From Pelargonium nanum (lineage: Eukaryota; Streptophyta; Magnoliopsida; Geraniales; Geraniaceae), in NCBI GenBank assembly GCA_036897485.1, contig JAYMTF010001766.1:1-21432 (forward strand): a stretch of DNA of 21,432 nucleotides, in the 5' to 3' direction. Both the position numbers and the translations under genes were made by a program. Below are positions 17,426-21,432 of this stretch, piece after piece. Positions within the stretch are counted from its first letter, which is position 1, and the number at the start of each line of letters is the position of its first letter. Under the pieces are notes generated by a model. The model had not been told where the DNA came from. It worked only from the letters and a program-made list of their open reading frames with translations, and made no database searches.

Positions 17426-20230
17426 ATGGGGTCTGGGGATGAGGTTGTAGAGATTGACAGCTTGGAGAAGGGTCTATTGTCGGGTGCCGGTGGTGTGAGG
17501 GAAGATGACGATGAGCCAATTCTGTATTCGGCTTCATTTCAAGAGATGGAGGAGAATTACATTAAGCATCAAACCGCTCTGTGGGTGCTCTATTCATTGC
17601 TTTTTATTCTGGTTTGGGGACTTGGGTTTTTAATGTTGCTATATCTACCACTTCGGAGGTATATATTGCGGAAAGATATCAGGTCGAGGAAGCTCTATCT
17701 CACATCGAATGCCATCATTTACAAAGTAATCAGTATTTCCCTTTTAAGTTCGTCTTATTGTTTCTTCCAGCTTCCTTCATTGGTTTTGTTGATTTTCTTG
17801 GAAAACGTCCACTAGATAGAGTTGATTCAGTCTACTATAATTTAAAATGTGGCATAATATTCTAGGTTACTCATAGATTGGATGGAAACCTCTTAAGTAG
17901 ATCAGTATTATGTGTTGAAGCTCCGGCATCTTAATCCCATGATCTTTCTTATGAAAGAAGAAATTTAAGATGTGCTCATCTATTTTTTTGTCATTGATCA
18001 AAGATAAATGTGACAACAATATGTACTATTATGCAAGCATCTGTGATATTGACTAACACACTTGTTGCTTTATCTTAGGTTATAAAGCCAGAACGATTTC
18101 CATGTTTTGGGGTGTTGAAAAGAGAGAAGTATGTTCTGTTACCTTTGGTTGCAGATGTAGTTGTTGAACAAGGTAAAAGTGTTAGCATAATATTGCGTAT
18201 AAGTGATTACCCTATGCTAAATGAGTGAAATAGAATCAAAGAATAATTGCGTATAAGTGATTACCCTATGCTAAATGAGTGAAATAGAATCAAAGAATAA
18301 TAGAAAACATCAATCACACTATTCCATCTTATTTATCAAAACATAGTGATGTTTGCAATTCGCATAAAAGAAAATTAGTTCATGCTTGAAGTAAATGAAA
18401 ACAATATAACAATCGAATCCTTAAACTTAGCCTTGGATCTTAACTAAAATCTCAAAAATAAAAATGAAGGTTCGAAAAGAAGAAACAAACTAAGATACTA
18501 CAAGTGTTGATGATGAATTATCGCTCTCACAATGAATCCTTCACTTAAATCTATGATGACTTCTTCTTTTTATCCTAAGAGCTTCACAATTTGCCTCTTC
18601 TTTCTTACTGCGTGCATTCATTTTTCTCTTTTTTATGCCTCCTAAAGTCAAATAGGTCTCCAAAAACGCACTTAAGCTGACATGGCCTTGAATTCGCCGC
18701 AATGCCACAACATTAGATTCTCTTGTCGCGACCTTGATTGTCAAACCCTAATGGGGTCGCGACTTTATAAGCTCCTGTCGCGACATTCCTTCTTTGTTGC
18801 TTGGCTTGGTTGTCGCGACATTAGGTTGGCTTTGCTCATGTGCGGCCTCAAATGATACACCATATTACTAAGGATCTTCTAAAAATTAGCCTTCCTAGCT
18901 TTTTATCTAATCCCGACATCCATATGCGCTTTATACACCTGGAATATTGACAGTTTGACACTAACACCCAACGCATATCAAAATAGCTAAAAACAATAAA
19001 ATTATATTCAAATGTAATAAAACTACACTAAAAACCATAAAATAATAAAAACAAACAAGATAAATTGAAAGTCTGATGTGATCCAATTAAGCTCCAAATT
19101 GGCTCAAAACAAGTGAAAATCAACAAGAAAAATGACGGATAGCTCTAATCAAATACGAGCTATCAAAGAGTCGAAGACTAATGTACAAACTTGCCGTTGC
19201 TATTTTCTTTTGGTGCAAGACTGGCCCGTAGTGAATCAATCCCCTTTAATAATGGTACATTCCATTAATTGAAGTTAATGTTTTCAAATCATAATCAAAA
19301 TTGTCAAGCATGTATGCAGGCATTCTCTGTTAATTTATTTGACTTCCACCAAAAACTAGAAAACAATTTCAAAGATTAACTTTTGGTTCTTGTATATTGC
19401 TCCCTTTGCGTTTTGCATAAATATTTATATTAATGAAAGATATGTCACGTGTTACTTTCATTACCTATATTTTCCTCAGGATATTTGCAGTCTCTTTTTG
19501 GTGTCTACTCTCTACGAATTGAAAATGCCGGTGTCAGAAGGCCTCCAAGTGATGATGTTCAGATCCAAGGCATTGCAAATCCGCATGCCTTCAGGAAGGT
19601 AACTTTATCTCAGTTACTATTCGCTACTTCTCAATTCAAAAGACGGATATAAATTATTTTACTCCCTTAATGCCTTATTTAGGCTGTTCTGACACGCCTT
19701 TCAAGCATGAGAAATGAGGCTTTTTCTAGACAAGCTTCAACAATGGAAGAGCCTCCAAGTTTGAGGATAGGTCAATCACCAGCTTCTTGGGTATGTGTGT
19801 CAAATATTAGAGCATTACACCCTAACCAATCTCAATTACTACATTATTGATAAAATTCCTTAAGTTCAAGCTGTTTTGTCATTTTCTCTTCATGTTTGAT
19901 TATGGCTTTTTTTATCTTAAAACTGGAAACCCAAATTAGGACATGAAATATTTATACCTTGTTATTTAAAGAGCTTTGTCCTTTGTTTACTTCAGATGTC
20001 ACCATCAAGATCTGTGAAGCATGAATCTCTTGCTTATTCGACGGACCTTGCACTACTGCAAAAACTAGAAGAAGTCGGAAGCTCTGTAAAGGTAAACCAA
20101 CGCCATAGTTTCTGTTATAACTCGATTGTTTTAACCTCTCTTATTTAGATGGATTTATGATGCTTCTCTGCAGAGAGTTCAAACTTTAATTGAAGAACAA
20201 CATTCCCAAGCATCAGAGCCTGTAGAATGA
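17426..20230 (+). CDS. Conserved plant membrane protein of unknown function (DUF7642-type)
   Basis: Coding exons 17426-17725, 18079-18172, 19480-19598, 19683-19790, 19996-20091 and 20174-20230 join in frame to 257 residues. The N-terminus is acidic (EIDSLEKGLL, DDDEP). One hydrophobic segment spans about 50-75 (ALWVLYSLLFILVWGLGFL), followed by basic RRYILRKDIRSRK, so the C-terminal part is probably cytosolic. The region RKLYLTSNAIIYKV through VLKREKYVLLPLVADVVVEQG and YLQSLFGVYSLRIENAG resembles a PH-like beta fold set after a membrane anchor. Next are a Ser-rich linker and a short coiled-coil-like end (LLQKLEEVGSSVKRVQTLIEE). I recognise the conserved plant family but no tested function. 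The start follows a leader intron by three bases. Intron 2 (1307 bp) is inflated by a retrotransposon insertion. Confidence 0.9.
18175..19170. mobile_element. Probable solo LTR in intron 2 of the DUF7642-type gene
   Basis: The body 18180-19165 (986 bp) starts TGTTAGC and ends GCTATCA, giving the TG...CA ends and near-inverted 7-bp termini (TGTTAGC / TGATAGC) of an LTR. Flanks are AAAAG (18175-18179) and AAGAG (19166-19170), a 5-bp target-site duplication with one mismatch. Removing the body plus one duplication leaves a 316-bp intron, ordinary for this gene. No gag, pol, primer-binding site or second LTR is present, so it is a solo LTR or an LTR-like non-autonomous element. A TATAAA-like box on the minus strand (18766-18772) hints that it lies antisense to the gene. 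Confidence 0.65.
18192..18301. repeat. 54-bp perfect tandem duplication inside the LTR
   Basis: The unit beginning ATTGCGTATAAGTGATTACC occurs at 18192-18245 and again at 18246-18299, with two further matching bases. The copies are identical across 54 bp. It sits 12 bp inside the left LTR end. Identity implies a recent event or a feature shared by the source element. Confidence 0.93.
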
Positions 20231-21432
20231 GGTATATGAGCATTCAATATGCACCATATGTTGCATATTTTCCTGGCTTATAACACTGCTTATTATACAT
20301 TATTTGTGAGGGTAAATGATATTTTTTGTGGACATCATATTGTCATTGTAAATCTAAGCAAGTCCCAATTTTCCTTTGTTTTCGTTATTCTATTAGCGTG
20401 TTTGGATTTTCCAATCAATGACAGCCTTTTTACTCTAATCTTCACTTGGCACTATTCTCATAGTCCCTACCATTTGCTACATCAATTATTTCTAAAATGG
20501 TTCAGATCAAATCAACTGTTATGCAGCTTTGGGTCGTAGCTGAATTTTATGTTTTTAATGCTTTATAAAGAGCAGTTTAGCAAGCCACAGTTACGTCAAT
20601 GCATGTCTTGACTCATCAGGAACTCATGCTCGGTTTAGTATTGTGAACTTAGATTAATTTAACTTTGCTCTCTTATTGAAGGAAGAGGTGAAGCATGAAA
20701 ACAATCTTCTAGCTTTGGAGGACTTTCATGGCTTGAACCTAGATCCCTATGATACAAAAACATGGACAGATATTAATAATGAAGAAAGAAAAAGTATATT
20801 TATCAAAAGAATTATATAAATAAAGCTTAGGATTTTGTTACAGAAAATGAGTGCGCTGGTGGTTTATCTACCCGTTCTTATGGTTGTTGCATTATGCTAT
20901 TGGTTTGATATTTTTGCTGATGGCTTATGTTGTGAACTTATAAGTTTCAAGTCATTGTGATTGCTAGGAGGATGTAATGAAGGAAAAATAATACATTAAC
21001 GTAAATCTAGGTACTTTTTAAGGAAAAATAACAGGCTTGATTTCTGAACCTCAATGTGTTCATATAATCTTAATGAGTTACTTAAGCTTGAGGCAATGCT
21101 AATTAACTTGTGGTGGTCATGTAAATCAATTCTTTGTTAATTACCCTATACATTCAAGCTTCCCTGGGAGCATATGGAGCGATGGCATATTCTACCATTC
21201 TGTTTTCTCGTTTATTTGAATAATGCATTGGCTACAATTTTTTCAAGAAAATAAGTTCTTTGAGTGGCCCAAGCTAATGTAGTTTTGGATTTCTAATGCA
21301 GGATACAAATGCTGTATAACTTGTTAATCCAATATACTTGTATCTTCTATCTGAGTGGTCATTTCCAAAGTTGTAATGAGTTCAAGTGTGTGAAATCTGT
21401 GTAGTCTTTAATTGACACGTTAGAGGAGACCC
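20231..21432 (+). other. 3'UTR of the DUF7642-type gene, possibly with a 1.07-kb 3'UTR intron, then flank
   Basis: No second gene is seen. One base after the stop there is a donor-like TGAG|GTATAT (intron from 20232), and at 21301 a good acceptor TAATGCAG|GATAC preceded by a T-rich tract. Splicing these would remove 20232-21301 and leave a terminal exon with TTGTAATG-type sequence near 21372. The alternative is an unspliced 3'UTR ending early. The open frame at 20249-20539 lacks coding features. Confidence 0.4.

Noticed and set aside
18541..18744. 67-codon minus-strand open frame in intron 2
   Set aside because: It lies wholly inside the solo LTR and overlaps the palindrome cluster. It has no gag or pol resemblance.

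Overview
This window is plant nuclear DNA, almost certainly from a eudicot. It has multi-exon genes with GT-AG introns, AT-rich non-coding DNA, plant-only families (AP2/ERF factors and a plastid double-domain co-chaperonin), plant promoter motifs (G-box, W-box, telo-box, site II) and tRNA-derived SINEs. I cannot name the species from sequence alone. Five protein genes are supported, and I rebuilt exon structures from splice sites, reading-frame continuity and family conservation.

Left third (1-9750), gene-poor. Two intronless AP2/ERF genes of the group II type (ERF017/ORA47-like) lie tail to tail at 2253-2822 (+) and 4923-5612 (-). Their promoters share a W-box, a CGCGTT element (the rapid stress response element, a CAMTA-type site) and a TATA box about 35-40 bp inside it. 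Between them are a decayed satellite-like array and a broken coding remnant. From 5.8 to 9.75 kb there is no intact gene. It holds the 3' tail of a LINE and two different SINEs, each with perfect 15-16 bp target-site duplications.

Middle and right (9750-21432), gene-dense. A plastid CPN20/CPN21 co-chaperonin gene (250 aa, five coding exons plus a 5'UTR intron; 10076-12256, +) converges on a DEAD-box helicase gene of the RH17/Dbp7/DDX31 type (583 aa, nine exons; 12928-16676, -). The helicase shares a 749-bp head-to-head promoter with a one-TM gene of unknown function (DUF7642-type, 257 aa, six coding exons; 17426-20230, +). That promoter carries two telo-boxes exactly 20 bp apart and a site II palindrome, which fits co-regulation of the helicase with ribosome-biogenesis genes. 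Intron 2 of the DUF7642 gene appears to hold a 986-bp solo LTR with an internal 54-bp tandem duplication and four GTCGCGAC palindromes.

I found no obviously new multi-gene system. The points most worth checking are the matched stress-promoter layout of the convergent ERF pair, an Arg-to-His change in helicase motif Ia, the solo LTR in an intron, the heat-shock-like element before CPN20, and the two fresh-looking SINEs.
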